DNA from: Lingula anatina
Lineage: Eukaryota > Brachiopoda > Lingulata > Lingulida > Lingulidae
Direction of reading: 5' to 3'
NCBI RefSeq assembly: GCF_001039355.2
Contig: NW_019775524.1
Span: 1,108,065 to 1,172,064, forward strand
DNA length: 64,000 bases
Each line of letters begins with the position of its first letter. Position 1 is the stretch's first letter. The notes under the pieces are model-generated. The model ran no database searches. It had not been told where the DNA came from and saw only the letters and a list, made by a program, of their open reading frames with translations. Of the stretch, positions 24,801-36,637 are shown piece by piece. The position numbers and the translations under genes are program-made.

Positions 24801-27356
24801 TATGTCTTCATTTTCAAAGGAAAAGGCACATTTGGCATGTCTGTTGTTGTAGTACTTGTAGTTATGCAATATCAAAATTCATAATTGTTGACATTATTTC
24901 TTTGCATTCTCTAAATTCACACTAAAAACATTTTGTTTAAATGTTTCATGTATTTTGATTTTAAGGCTGGTAGCTTTATTTACATACCATCTGTAAGTTT
25001 GACATTTGGATATCTTATTTTCATTCAAATTCACCCAATATGCCAGTGTCCTCTGCTCAAAATATTTAGCTTTTATAATGCTAGCATGGAAAATTCTCAT
25101 TTACTTTATGGCTTCTTCTTCTTTCCCATAACACAATGATTTAGAGTTATATATGGATTAAATATATACAGATACAGTGCATATACATGTACATATATTT
25201 TCCTTTTTTTTTTTTGGTGATAAAATTGCTCAATATTTTCTCATGCCCTCCAACATACACTGCTAGGAATGTCCTCTGCAATTCCTACAACTTCTTTCTT
25301 AGTTCCTACAACTTGCATACTTTTGCCACAAATTTTAAAAATAAAAAATTTGGATCCCTTTTGACAAAGTGTTTTCTTACCAGAGTAGATTTTTATTTAC
25401 AGTCTGTACTTGATGATCATATATATTTATATTATTCCACTTTATGCTAACATTGATCAGTTACCTGTTGCTTGGAGCATGCATAATTAATATCTGTTAA
25501 TACAAAACTTCTCCTTATATTATTGATTTTGTCATGATTTGATGTAATTTGATATACAAACAATAATGATGAATATCAATTTACATGTATAATTGGTGGA
25601 AATCATACCAGTAAGTTGGTGAATTTTGTGTTAACTGTCATTTCTCATTTACAAGCAAATTGCAAGGTACATGTTTAAAGAATCTAAGAATACTACATTC
25701 AAGTCTCAGTTAATAAAGTTTTCAAATATGTCTTACATGTTTGTGCTTGTGTTTCAGACGGTGGACCTGTATGAAATGTGTGGCCTCACTCTGGGCACAG
25801 GAAGTCTCCTGGTCTGGTTTGGAGTTCTCAGATACCTCAATTTCTTTGAAAAATATAATGTAAGTTATGTATTAAAATGTCCTCAGATGTCCTACAAACC
25901 ACTTTTAAACGATTCAACTGAGGTGGGTTCGATCTACATGCCAAATGATAAACCACTGATTAATCACTTAGTCAGCTGTTTTTTCTGAAGTATGAGACAT
26001 GCCCTTTAATGATCTTTAACTGGTATTTCTTTTGCTAGTAGTCACATTATAAGTTTTTAAAATCACTTATATCTTATGACATTTTGTTGGGTATGATTTG
26101 GCTTCATGTGTAACTTCATTTAAACAAGTAAAACAGAATGACAGCCAAGTAAGATTTCCCTTTTTTCATTTGTCAGATTCTGATCATAACTATGAAGAGG
26201 TCTTTCCCAGATGTGCTGCGGTACCTGATATGTGCTCTCATAATTTATGCTGGGTTCACCTTTTGTGGCTGGGTGGTACTGGGACCTTATCACGTCAAGG
26301 TAAGCACCTACAGACAATGAGCCTCAGAGAATCGGTGATAATTTTTTACCAACTTTAAATATGTAGATATTGTTCAATGATGAACTTAGTCATTTTTAAA
26401 ATGGATGTACATGCATCTGCCTATACATGAATAATCTACATAAAAACTCTTGAATACCTGGACTTTTGTTGATAAAATCAACTGAAAAATATATATTATT
26501 TTTCACTTTTATAATTTATTTATTTCTTTTTGATAAAATTTCAGTTTCGTACCATAAGTGCAGCCTCGGAGTGTCTGTTTTCCCTGGTCAATGGTGATGA
26601 CATGTTTGTCACCTTCTCTGTCATCACTGGTAATGACAATGTCTACATCTGGTACTACAGCCGTGCATTCCTCTACATTTTTATCAGTCTCTTCATCTAC
26701 ATCATCCTCAGTCTGTTCATTGCTGTCATCACCAATGTTTATGATATAGTTAAAGTAAGTTTTTATAGTGTCTCTTGTAATTTTTACACAATCTTGTATC
26801 TATCATGTTCAGACTGAAATTATATTTATTTTCTCATGATAAATACTAACATTTAAAATTTGAGTTTTTTTGTAAGATATAGTACCCACAGGATGGTAAT
26901 TAAAATTTTTAACTTAATTATATAATAATTTTTTGTAAACCTACATTAACCATCTTGTTTCTTGCCTTACTTTAGCATTACTACCAGCATGGAGGTTTTC
27001 CAGAGACTGATCTTTCTAAGTTTATAAATGAGACAGACGAGGATCACACCTCCCCTCAGTTCAGAATAGAAGACAATGGTGGCTGTGATCTGTCTCGGCT
27101 GTTTAAATGTTGTTGTAGAAGGTAGGGATCTTAGGACACCATAGTACAGCTATTGGGTTATTATCATTGCTGTAAAAGGTATTTAAGGCTCTTGGAACTT
27201 CATAGTACAGTAAATTATGTATTTTATATCCATTAATCATCAGGAAATAATTACATTTCTACACAACATATTTACCACAATTTTTCTACTTTCAGACAAA
27301 ATCCAGATGATCCAGATGAGTATAGCAGTTTAGTGAAAAGTCGCACAACAAATTGA
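18843..27356 (+). CDS. MCOLN: Mucolipin (TRPML) channel, copy B
   Basis: Predicted 646-residue TRPML channel. Exons: 18843-18906, 19527-19828, 20426-20617, 21074-21227, 21603-21723, 23301-23400, 23915-24017, 24223-24335, 24601-24750, 25758-25859, 26177-26299, 26545-26754, 26976-27121, 27296-27356. From exon 2 on, phases and splits match copies A and C. The N-terminus is longer because exon 2 carries a His/Arg-rich insert (THSQGRQRSTHSYERQRPS). The basic LRRKLKFHFMTPC segment, lumenal cysteines, GWVVLGPYHVK and the NGDD filter (524-527) are intact. The tail has CCC (palmitoylation motif) but ends EYSSLV, where A and C have SLL, so the acidic dileucine signal is altered. Start choice: the ATG at 18843 joins exon 2 in phase and its exon is intact, while the alternative first exon at 18478 is decayed. 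Intron 5 holds a nested pair of transposons. Confidence 0.93.
21761..22988. mobile_element. Mariner-like element with degraded transposase, carrying a nested insertion
   Basis: The ends are about 50-bp inverted repeats starting CAGGGTGGTCCATAAAAA, flanked by TA dinucleotides, as in Tc1/mariner. It lies in intron 5 of mucolipin B and is absent from the equivalent intron of copy C. On the minus strand, 22470-22600 reads as a stretch ending near GMRIEHIV that resembles the C-terminal end of mariner/IS630 transposases, and WPSW-type residues precede it near 22795. No intact transposase frame exists. Without the nested element it is about 690 bp, so it is internally deleted. Confidence 0.8.
21826..22363. 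mobile_element. 538-bp fold-back MITE nested in the mariner-like element
   Basis: The two arms are long inverted repeats (about 140 bp each), from GAGCGCATTCTCAACGAATT inward to TGCGGGGTACAG, separated by about 250 bp of unpaired centre. The flank on both sides is TAA. The inner arm segment (CCTAATCTTTTAATAGTCTC and neighbours) recurs in the element at 52723-53018, so both belong to one family. Confidence 0.9.
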
Positions 27357-29367
27357 ACTTGTATTTGGTCTGAAAAGATGTGTTGCTGCCTGAATCAGTA
27401 TTGCTTGTGCTAGTCTGGCTAGTCAACCAAAGATGGACAGACGTATATTTCTTTGTCTTGGTCATTCACAAAAAGGTCCATCCAGCAGAAACAATGAAAC
27501 TCTGTGGGCACTTTCACTGAATGCAAATAGAAAAACTAAATGACTACCTCCTCTTGTTTCCAACTTACTAGTGAGTTTCCATGGAGATGGATCAATCTGC
27601 ATAGAGTGCAAACCTCCGCCAAGGCAGCAAAGTCTCCATCTAATGCTGTTTCACCCCTAAATTTGCGATATTTTTTATTATTGATTATTGATTGATTATT
27701 GATCCGGATCACCACCAAAAACTAATCATCTGTTCCTTGGCCCACTTCTTACAGTTCCTGAAAATTTCATCAAAATAGGTCCATAACTTAGTTTTTTTAT
27801 TTTTGATTATTGATTGATTATTGATCTTGATCACCACCAAAAACTAATTACTTCTAAGTTAACCCATTTCTGACCTACCCTGAAAATTCCATCGAAATTC
27901 ATCCATAACTTTTTGACAAACAAACAAACAAACAAACAAACAAACAGGGGTGAAAACATAACCTCCTTGGTGGAGATAATAATTTCAATGGGAATGAGCC
28001 CATAGATTAATATGGACGAATTTGTTTTACAGTAATTAATGTGCTAAATATGTAGCACCTGGTCTCAATGAGGCCTACGTACAATACTGTTTACAATGTA
28101 AATGAATACACTAAGCTTTTTCATTTAATAGTACGGTAATGGACTTGATCTTTTTAATGGGGACATTTAATTTTACAGATTTTATATTTTTTTACAGTCA
28201 TAATTCTTAAAATTAAAACATTCCTATTGAGTGGTAGCAACAAAATTGAAAAGCAGCCTACCCTTTTGTTCTATTCTATACAGTAAATTAATGCAACAAA
28301 AATACAATATATGATATAATTTTTAATGATTCCCAAATTATGTTTCTGAAAAATTGATAATTTTTCTGCATGGAAAAGATCGAGTCCATACCATTTTCAT
28401 TCAATTTTTGGCCACCTTATGCCCATGAAATCAGTATTTCTCAGGTTCTGAAAATGGTATTATACCTGTACTAGTATGTGCATGATATCTTCACAATTGA
28501 AGGTTGACCAATCTGTTTGAGTTGAATTTACTAAGATATATGCATATGTATATAGCATTTTTGTACAATTTGAAAACACATAGTTTAGTATAAATCCATA
28601 CCTTTTGTGTATTATGAGATCTTTCAAAAAAGTATTTCAGTAATACTTTTGTTTAAGAAACGAAAGCAGTATTTTTGTAATAAAAAAAAACTCAGTCAGT
28701 TTGGGACCATTGCCAAAAGAAAACCATTCTTGATATGTCATTCACTATTGTCTTATCATATTGTCAGTATGAGAAAATAAATTAAAGAAAAACTGATGAA
28801 AAGTTGTACTTTTTTCTTACTCATTATATTTATTTCTGTACAGATATTTTGAAAGAAAGTTTTTTGTTTAGATTTGAAATTAAATTTCTACATTTAGATT
28901 TGAAATTAAATTCTGTTTAGGTATGAAATTTTATCAATCTCTGGTGAAAGTTCATGACCTTGAGTTGCCTGTTAAAGTAATTTTGTTTCTCATAATCACA
29001 CATGCCACTCATAAGTAGGTCAAACAGTTCTACCTCACTGCAAATTCTATAGGGCAGATAACGCATATACACAATGAGATGTCATGTGCTGGCAAAGGTC
29101 AAGAAAGTCTGAGTTAAGGAAACTTAAACAGGTCTATACTGAGGGTCAGTTTTGATGACACTAGCACTGATAACTTGTGTGTGTGATATGCTTTCACAGT
29201 GGTGCAGCTAAGGCAGGGTAAACTAGTCTTAATATTTTTATCTAGAAAACTTTCTTTATCTTGTTGATGAGACCAGAAGACTTTACTTATCTATGGAAAG
29301 CATATTGTGATCCAGAACTTACCATGGTGGAATGGGAACTAAGCTGTGATACTGTAACAGCTCTGGT
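27357..29367. other. 3' UTR of mucolipin B and spacer before mucolipin C
   Basis: No supported coding frame. It contains the retroelement-derived repeat at 27590-27975, a fold-back remnant near 27510-27610 and AT-rich sequence. The 5' flank of mucolipin C (roughly 29200-29367) has no recognisable core promoter motif. Confidence 0.5.
27590..27975 (+). repeat. SINE/LINE-tail repeat with internal duplication and (AAAC)n end
   Basis: The block GATCACCACCAAAAACTAAT occurs twice, about 120 bp apart, each copy preceded by ATTGATTGATTATTGATC. The second copy continues through ATCCATAACTTTTTGAC, a run of seven AAAC units (27919-27946), and GGGTGAAAACATAACCTCCT. This layout is that of a 3' retroelement tail common in invertebrate genomes. 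A related piece in reverse orientation is at 43236-43330. Confidence 0.65.
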
Positions 29368-32300
29368 ATGGATTCTCTGAGGCGACCCAGGGAGATGTCA
29401 GTAATTGACAGATCACAGCGCCAGACTGGGCAAGGACAACAACAAGGTACATTTACTAGTTTACATGGTATGAATATATATTATATAACTAAGGCTAAGA
29501 TCATTTAAGATAAAAGGGAGCTAAGGATGATACAAATGCTTTCATTTGGTTATTTTGATATAATAATTTTTAATTAAAATTTGTATGAACAGCACACTAA
29601 GCCAAATAGGCAGTGTCAGTCACCTGATGTACTTAAGCCAAACTTAATTTCCTGGTTGAAATGCTGACAAACCTCCCCTATAATCTGTTATCAGTCTGTG
29701 CTGGCTGACATATATGTAGTATGGTAACAACTTGGTCTAATAGAAAAAAAGATCGATCTTTTAGATACATAATTTTAGAATCATTAAAAAATATTTTTTG
29801 CAGCATCTATGGTGCTTGAGGTGTATAGAATAGAAATATATATTATATAAGTATAGTAGTCAGCTTTTCAGTATCTTTTTTCTATCACTCAGTAGGAATG
29901 TTCCAATTTTATGAATTTATGACGTAAAAAAAAACCGTATCTGTAAAATTCACAATTTTCCCCATTGATAAATCGAGTCATTATTGTAGGCTTGCATTCA
30001 TTTCACAAATTAGACGGTATCTTAGTAAGGAATTCCAGTTTGTCAGTTTCAGACGCAAAAAGGAAATATATATTTTTATTAATTGAGTCTGTGCTTTAAT
30101 CTTTTAAAACGCATGTAGGTCAATACACAGTATACCACTTGAGAAGGCAGATTGCATACCTGTTTATTTACACAATAAATTATCTTTAAAGATTTGGACC
30201 TTTTAAATAAAGATAAAGATTTTAGATGGATTGCTCTTGGACCAAAGATTATGACTTTAGTGTTTATATGATGACAGTTTTCTCTAAAAGAAACCATCTT
30301 TAGGATTTTTCTAGTTATGTTGCAATGGAAAAGTAAATTCTAGTTCTTGTCAGCTGTCTTTGTCTCGAGTCAGATGCATGGAAGTAAATTTTGTTGGTTT
30401 AAAAGAATGTAACATGCCTTTTAGACAAAGAAGAACAGTCAATAATAGAGAAAAGTTGATGTTTTAAGGCAGCAAAAAGCCCCCCCCCCCCAAAAAAAAA
30501 AAAAAAAAAAAAATCAATGATATTTTCAATCCTAGTTGAGTTTAAGGTTAAATGATGTTGAGCTAGATACTGTTTGAAATGCCTTATTCTACTGTGCATA
30601 ATTTTTTAAAATTATTTTTCCATCTAAACAAAATTCCAACTTTTCTATATTAGTTTTGAAATCAGTTTCAGAACCTCCTTCAGATGAAAATCAAGAAAAC
30701 CTTTCCAACAGAGAATCATGGAGACACTCTCATGGGAGGCCAAGACCATTCAAACGTGTCGCTTCCTTTTACACCCCTCACATGGAGGACACATTGAGAA
30801 GAAAACTGAAATTTCACTTTATGACACCATGTCAGAAGTGGACCACAAAGAGACGGTTTCCATGGAAAATGATTATACAGCTCCTTAAAATAGTGCTAGT
30901 CACTGGACAGGTATGTTTTTTTTTTTTTTTTTTTATAGCAGATATTCTTATAGCAATTTGAATGTGGTGTTAAATGTACAATTAAAAATGGTCTAATTGT
31001 TTATAGTCCTTGAAATTAACTGCTGCAAGACTTCACTGTGGTTCGTTTTTGTGATAAACAGATATGTAATACCTTCTGGAGCAAGAAAATCAATGAGAGG
31101 CAAGTTTTGAATAGTTTTAATTTTGAAAAGATACTGTAAAATTTTAAAAACAGTCATTGCCTTAATTCATGAATTTGATATTCTTTAATGAAATTACATT
31201 TGGCATAGAAATGAAAAAAAATCTTTATTTTGAAAGCACTTAGGGAGGGTTGAGATAAACCAATTCCAATAGATTCTCCCTAACTGTAATCACTGTTATT
31301 AGCTTAAATTTCGGACATGCCTCCTAGAGCTGCTTGGGGTAATTAAGCAGAACGCACCCAAAAGTTAATTACCCCCTATCCATCAAGGAGGTGTGTCAGA
31401 CAATTAAGCTGATAACACTGAATGCAATTAAGTGAGAATCCCCTGCAGAGTTGGGTTGACCCTGCTGGTATGTTGTTCAGATTGGTGAAATAAATTGGAA
31501 TTGAGGAATTAACCACTATAATTTTTGTTTTATACTACAGTTGGTGTGGTTTGGGTACGACCGCTCTTCCCATGTTAACTTCTTGATCAAGTCAACTGTG
31601 TCATTCAAGCACCTGTTTCTACAAGGCTGGGATCCTGCCTATGAAACTCTGCCTTATCCTGCTCCTCTGGGGATTTTTGCTGTCTACACCATTGATGACT
31701 TTTATCTGAAACTAAATCATGCATGGAAAATGGTAAGAAAAAATGTTCTAGTCCAAGTGATCAGGACTTGGATAAGAAATTTAATGTGTAAAGAAGACAT
31801 CAATTATTTGTACTTTTAATTTTATCACTTGTACTCCGAATCAGCTGTCTGCTGTTCAGATTTTATTATTGCAAATCAGTTTATACTTTCACTTTCATAT
31901 TTCAGTATAATGAAGTGTGGCCAAACTCCATAGGGTCATTCACACCCAATTCTAAGAACCACACATTGCCTCCCATGTACCTGTGTAAGACATTCTTTAG
32001 AGATGGCTGGGTAAATCCTAGGAATGGATCCTACAGCTTTCATAAGCAGCCAGTAGAAGGTGAGTGGGCTCAGATAAATGGGGAGTACATCCTTGGGTGG
32101 AATTGCTTAGTGAAATTTTGGGTACTTATAGAGAAGTCATACACTTATTTTTCTCTGCATACAGTACATATTTCCTTCATTCAAATTTGGGTTGGATTCA
32201 AGGAAGTAAAGTTGAGATAAACCTGAAATGAAATTCATTACAGTGAGATTCTCCTTTTTGATTTTCCAGAAAATGTGTTTACTCTCAGTTCATAACACAT

Positions 32301-35300
32301 ATTTACTTATAATTCAGATAAGATGTATGTCATTTCTCTTTAGAATGTATAGCTTTAACAAACAGTGACTGTGAATTCTGGAACAACACAACCAACTCCA
32401 CAGAATATTCCTATGATGTTCAAGAGTACTTGCAAAAAATAAACAAGACAATAGAATTTGATAGGTTGGTATGGATCTCAATCTGTGAACAAAATAAATT
32501 GTCACTAAGGGTCCAGGATTTCACTAAAAAGATGTCCTGGATTAAATTATATTTTGCCACAAACAAGCTACATTTATATAATAATGCCTTCAATAGAAAA
32601 TAGTCTGTGAATGCTACGGTAAAGTGCCATGAATTTCGAACGGCTCTTGAATTTCGAACGATCTTAAAATCGGCCGTCTGGAGTTTTTTCTGGACCATGA
32701 ATTTCGGCCAGTAAGCAATCTTGCGCGATCTTCATTTCGTGAATTTCGTACACCTTAAAATCGGCCACCGGGCTATTCTNTAGTGATGATGATGAGGTAG
32801 AAGCATTGCTATGTTTAAACCTGAATGTTTTAAACCTGATTTTGTTTTTTCATACAATTTATGTTCAAATGCATTTTTAATCAAGAAAACATTCTTTAAG
32901 AATAAGTGCATTTATTCCATGCTTTTATTTGAATTTAAGATTGGTCAAAGTGGAATTCAAGTTTTCTTTGAGAGCTGTTCATGTAAAAAATTTTGATCTT
33001 GGAAGAGATGAAGTGGAGTGCTTTGATGTCAATGTAACCGTACGTAAACAATTTTGCAAGTATTGAAAATATCTGATCCAAATCATTTATCTAGGTTAAT
33101 ATTTTAAATAAGCTATACATATATTGATGATTTTATCACAGGTCATTTATCAAGTGTACTTTGTGATTGTTAAGTCAATTAATTAAATGACTGGTTTGTT
33201 TACCTTGATACTGGACCAACTTAGAGGATTTTCATGAAATTTTTCTGTAGATTTTGCTAGACAACAGTGCTTACAGTGGTCAGATACCTGTCACTCTTAA
33301 AGCTGCTGCAGAGCAATTTATCTGCACTGATGATAACAAGACAGGAAACACAGGTGAGTATCTCACAAAGATAAAATAATTGAAATATAAGCATTATTAT
33401 ATGTTTTGCTTTTTGTCAACCAAAACAAATTATTATCAATTAATTTAGATTAACAATGGATGGTAAAAAAAATTTCCTGCTGTCATAAGTTGAATTATTG
33501 AAATGATTTGTACTATATTTTTTTAATTTTCAGAAGATGGTATCAGTTTGGTATTTATTGTGTATGACATAATAGTCATTATTATCTCGGTGACCTCCAC
33601 AATACTGTGTGCTCGGTCACTGTACAGGGCACAAAGGTTGCGTTCAGTAAGTATTAATAAGTAAAATTCTTGATTGTTACAGTAGAAGATATTTGCATTA
33701 TCCCGTATCTATAAAGTCTAGTTCCAAAAGTCCCCTATTTTGCATCAAAATTTCACAACTATAATAGTGGATTACCTTTGGCACCAAAATTTAATAATTT
33801 GATAGTTTAATTTGTTAGTTTCCTTAACATCCAGGGATTGAAAAAAAAATGGCAGAATTCTATCATTTGTTGCCTCGTGGATTTTTTACTCTATTACAAT
33901 TTGACATTACGTGTTCTAGGAAATGCAGAAAAGTAAACATTGAAATGTATTTTAATTTTTATGCCTTGTATGATTTTTTTACATCCCAAATCCAAATGAA
34001 ATTAATGCCATTTACTTTCAGAAAACTGTGAAGTTTTTCAAAAGGCAGCGTGGTATAGAAATGACTCTAGATGACAGGATGCAGTTTCTGAACCTGTGGT
34101 TTATTATGATCATTGTCAATGATGTCATTACAGTTATAGGGTCCGTTTTGAAGATAATGATGTCATTAAGTGTGAGTGATGTTTTGGAAAGTGTTCAGAG
34201 CTTTATTTAAGTCAGTATATATAATTTATTTCATCATTTCCAAAGGGACCGACACATTTGACTTGGATGTTGTTGCATTAGGTATTTTATACACATCATC
34301 GTTAATCAAAAGTATTCCTCTCCAATTACATTATCCTCAACAATTTCTTTCAATTTGTATTTTGAATAAAATTTTATTTTTATGTTTTCTCCTTTTAATT
34401 TCAATTTTTTACATGAGCATAGAGATTGCCAGGTGCAAAAATTGTCTGGTCTGATTAAGTATTACAATTAAGCTTTTGTTTGGATATGTCCTATGTGTTT
34501 GTTCTTGTGTTTCAGACTGTGGACCTGTATGAAATGTGTGGCCTCACTCTGGGCACAGGAAGTCTCCTGGTCTGGTTTGGGGTTCTGAGATACCTCAATT
34601 TCTTTGAAAAATATAATGTAAGTTACAATGTTAAATGTCACCAAACGTATTGACAAAGAGTATTTGAAAAAATGTTACGAATACAAATTAAACTGGTAAG
34701 ACAGAAGACCATCAATTTGAAAGTAAGATTTCTCTTTTTCCATTTGTCAGATTCTGATCATAACTATGAAGAGGTCCTTCCCAGATGTGCTGCGGTACCT
34801 GATATGTGCTCTCATGTTCTATGCTGGGTTCACATTTTGTGGCTGGGTGGTACTGGGACCTTATCACGTCAAGGTAAGCACCCACAGACAATAAGCCTCA
34901 GAGAATCAGTGATAATTTTTTTACCAACTTTAAAAAATATGTAGATATTGTTCAATGATGAACATAGTCATTTTTATAATGGATGTACATGCATCTGCCT
35001 ATACATGAATAATCTACATAATAACTCTTGAATGCTTCGAATTTTGTTGATAAAAGCAACTGAAAAATATATATTATTTTTCACTTTTATAATTTATTTA
35101 TTTCTTTTTGATAAAATTTCAGTTTCGTACCATAAGTGCAGCCTCAGAGTGTCTGTTTTCCCTGGTCAATGGTGATGACATGTTTGTCACCTTCTCTGTC
35201 ATCACTGGTAATGACAATGTCTACATCTGGTACTACAGCCGTGCATTCCTCTACATCTTTATCAGTCTCTTCATCTACATCATCCTCAGTCTGTTCATTG

Positions 35301-36637
35301 CTGTCATTACCAATGTTTATGATGTAGTTAGGGTAAGTATTTATTAAGCTGGTGTTCCATACACAAAATTTTGAGGCTCATATTTTGTTCACATATGAGT
35401 TTTTAGTTATATATGCTGCAGACCAGAATGAAACCCAGCCAGATTTTAAACAGCCCTAGGCAAAATCAGAATTCATTCAGATTTTAATTTGGCCTAGGTT
35501 TAATTCGCCAAAATCCTAGATAAAAGTCCATGGTGAAAATAATACATATTGAAAATAATCTTATTTGTTTGAGGTGGGTATGACATTGTTATGATTTATT
35601 GAATGAATTTCAAGGGATGATTAGGGTAATTTTTTTCTGTTAAATGTTGGTAATAGCTTTTATTGCCCTTCACTCATTCTCATACTTTAGAGTGAGCTAA
35701 ACACCAAAGTTTGTTTTAAAATACAATTTATAACTACCTTTACATAATGAAAGGGATTTGTCTGTTGGCAGTATATGGCATTTCCTTTTATCAAAAGTTA
35801 AAAACTTGTAGGCCCATTTGCTTAATGGATTTTATTTTGGCTTGCGACACATATACAAGATATTTATTTACACAAGATACTTACAGTTTGAGCATTTTTT
35901 GCATTATTTTATCAGCATATACAGGGATGGTAAATTTTTGTATAGCTTTTTTGTACAATCTATATATTTCCCATTACATTTCTTGTTCTAACTTTAGGAT
36001 TACTACCGTCATGGGGGGTTTCCAGAGACAGATCTTACCAAGTTTATAAATGAGACAGATGAGGATCATACCTCCCCTCACTACAGACTAGAAGACAATG
36101 GTGGCTGTGATCTGTCTCGGCTGTTTAGATGTTGCTGTAGAAGGTAGGGATCTTAGGACAATATAGTTCTGATTTGGGGTCACATATGGCTGTAGCAAAA
36201 ATGTGGCTAAGGAAAAACAAGCCTGGTGTTTAATTTACTAATGTGACCTTAATGGTGAGGAGCCTCCCCCCTACCTCCCCCCTCCCCCACCAAGAAGGGA
36301 CTGAATGTTTTGTCACCTTTCAACCTCTGATGGTGGCCCTACACACCATCTGATCCTTTTCAGGATGTTTTATTTATTTTTTTATTTTGTCCATTTATTA
36401 ACTTCTGATATAAAATCATGAGCCTGGTATTGAATATACAGTGATATTCTGAGATTGTGCCAAGTATTTTAATAATTTAAGGTATACAGCATTCTGTTTT
36501 TGCAATCATTAATGGAAATAATTTGCATTATTTTTTAGTTTGCAAAACGTATTCATCATATTTTTCTTGCTTTCAGGCGCAATCCAGATGAACCAGATGA
36601 ATATAGCAGTTTACTGACATGTCACAGGACAAACTGA
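29368..36637 (+). CDS. MCOLN: Mucolipin (TRPML) channel, copy C
   Basis: Predicted 632-residue TRPML channel. Exons: 29368-29446, 30666-30910, 31541-31732, 31906-32059, 32344-32464, 32940-33039, 33251-33353, 33534-33646, 34022-34171, 34516-34617, 34751-34873, 35123-35332, 35998-36143, 36577-36637. Phases are identical to copies A and B. The leader MDSLRRPREMSVIDRSQRQT comes from a first exon that is decayed in copy B. The N-terminal basic cluster, TM1, lumenal cysteines, GWVVLGPYHVK, the NGDD filter (510-513) and TM6 are all intact. The tail has CCC followed by EYSSLL, a complete acidic dileucine signal. Exons 3-5 and 11-12 are almost identical to copy B at the DNA level, whereas exons 6, 7 and 9 differ more. 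Family assignment is firm. The first exon is supported by phase and by its shared relic in copy B. Confidence 0.94.
29756..29985. repeat. Dispersed repeat, copy 2 (partner at 14094-14262)
   Basis: Lies in intron 1 of mucolipin C. It shares AGATACATAATTTTAGAATC and CCGTATCTGTAAAATTCACA with intron 12 of mucolipin A, in the same order, with a longer non-matching middle here. Confidence 0.6.
30003..30060 (+). pseudogene. Relic of an alternative first exon in mucolipin C
   Basis: TAAGGAATTCCAGTTTGTCAG corresponds to TAAGGAGCTCCAGTTTATCAG in the first coding exon of mucolipin B (18843-18906), and downstream intron words (TCTGTGCTTTAATCTTT, then GTCAATAC) also align. Here the ATG and the GT donor are gone, so this first exon is dead in copy C. 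Confidence 0.65.
31295..31416. mobile_element. Small fold-back element in mucolipin C intron 2
   Basis: An imperfect palindrome of about 122 bp. GTTATTAGCTTAA at the left pairs with TTAAGCTGATAAC at the right, and the inner arms (GCCTCCT...GGGGTAATTAA with TTAATTACCCCC...AGGAGG) also pair. Copy B has no equivalent at the matching place. Confidence 0.7.
32633..32780. repeat. Copy-specific GC-richer insert with an undetermined base
   Basis: In intron 5 of mucolipin C. The words GAATTTCG and CTTAAAATCGGCC recur (GAATTTCG four times). The only N of the window is at 32780, directly at the right end of this block. Copy B lacks it. It may be an incompletely resolved tandem repeat. Confidence 0.55.
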
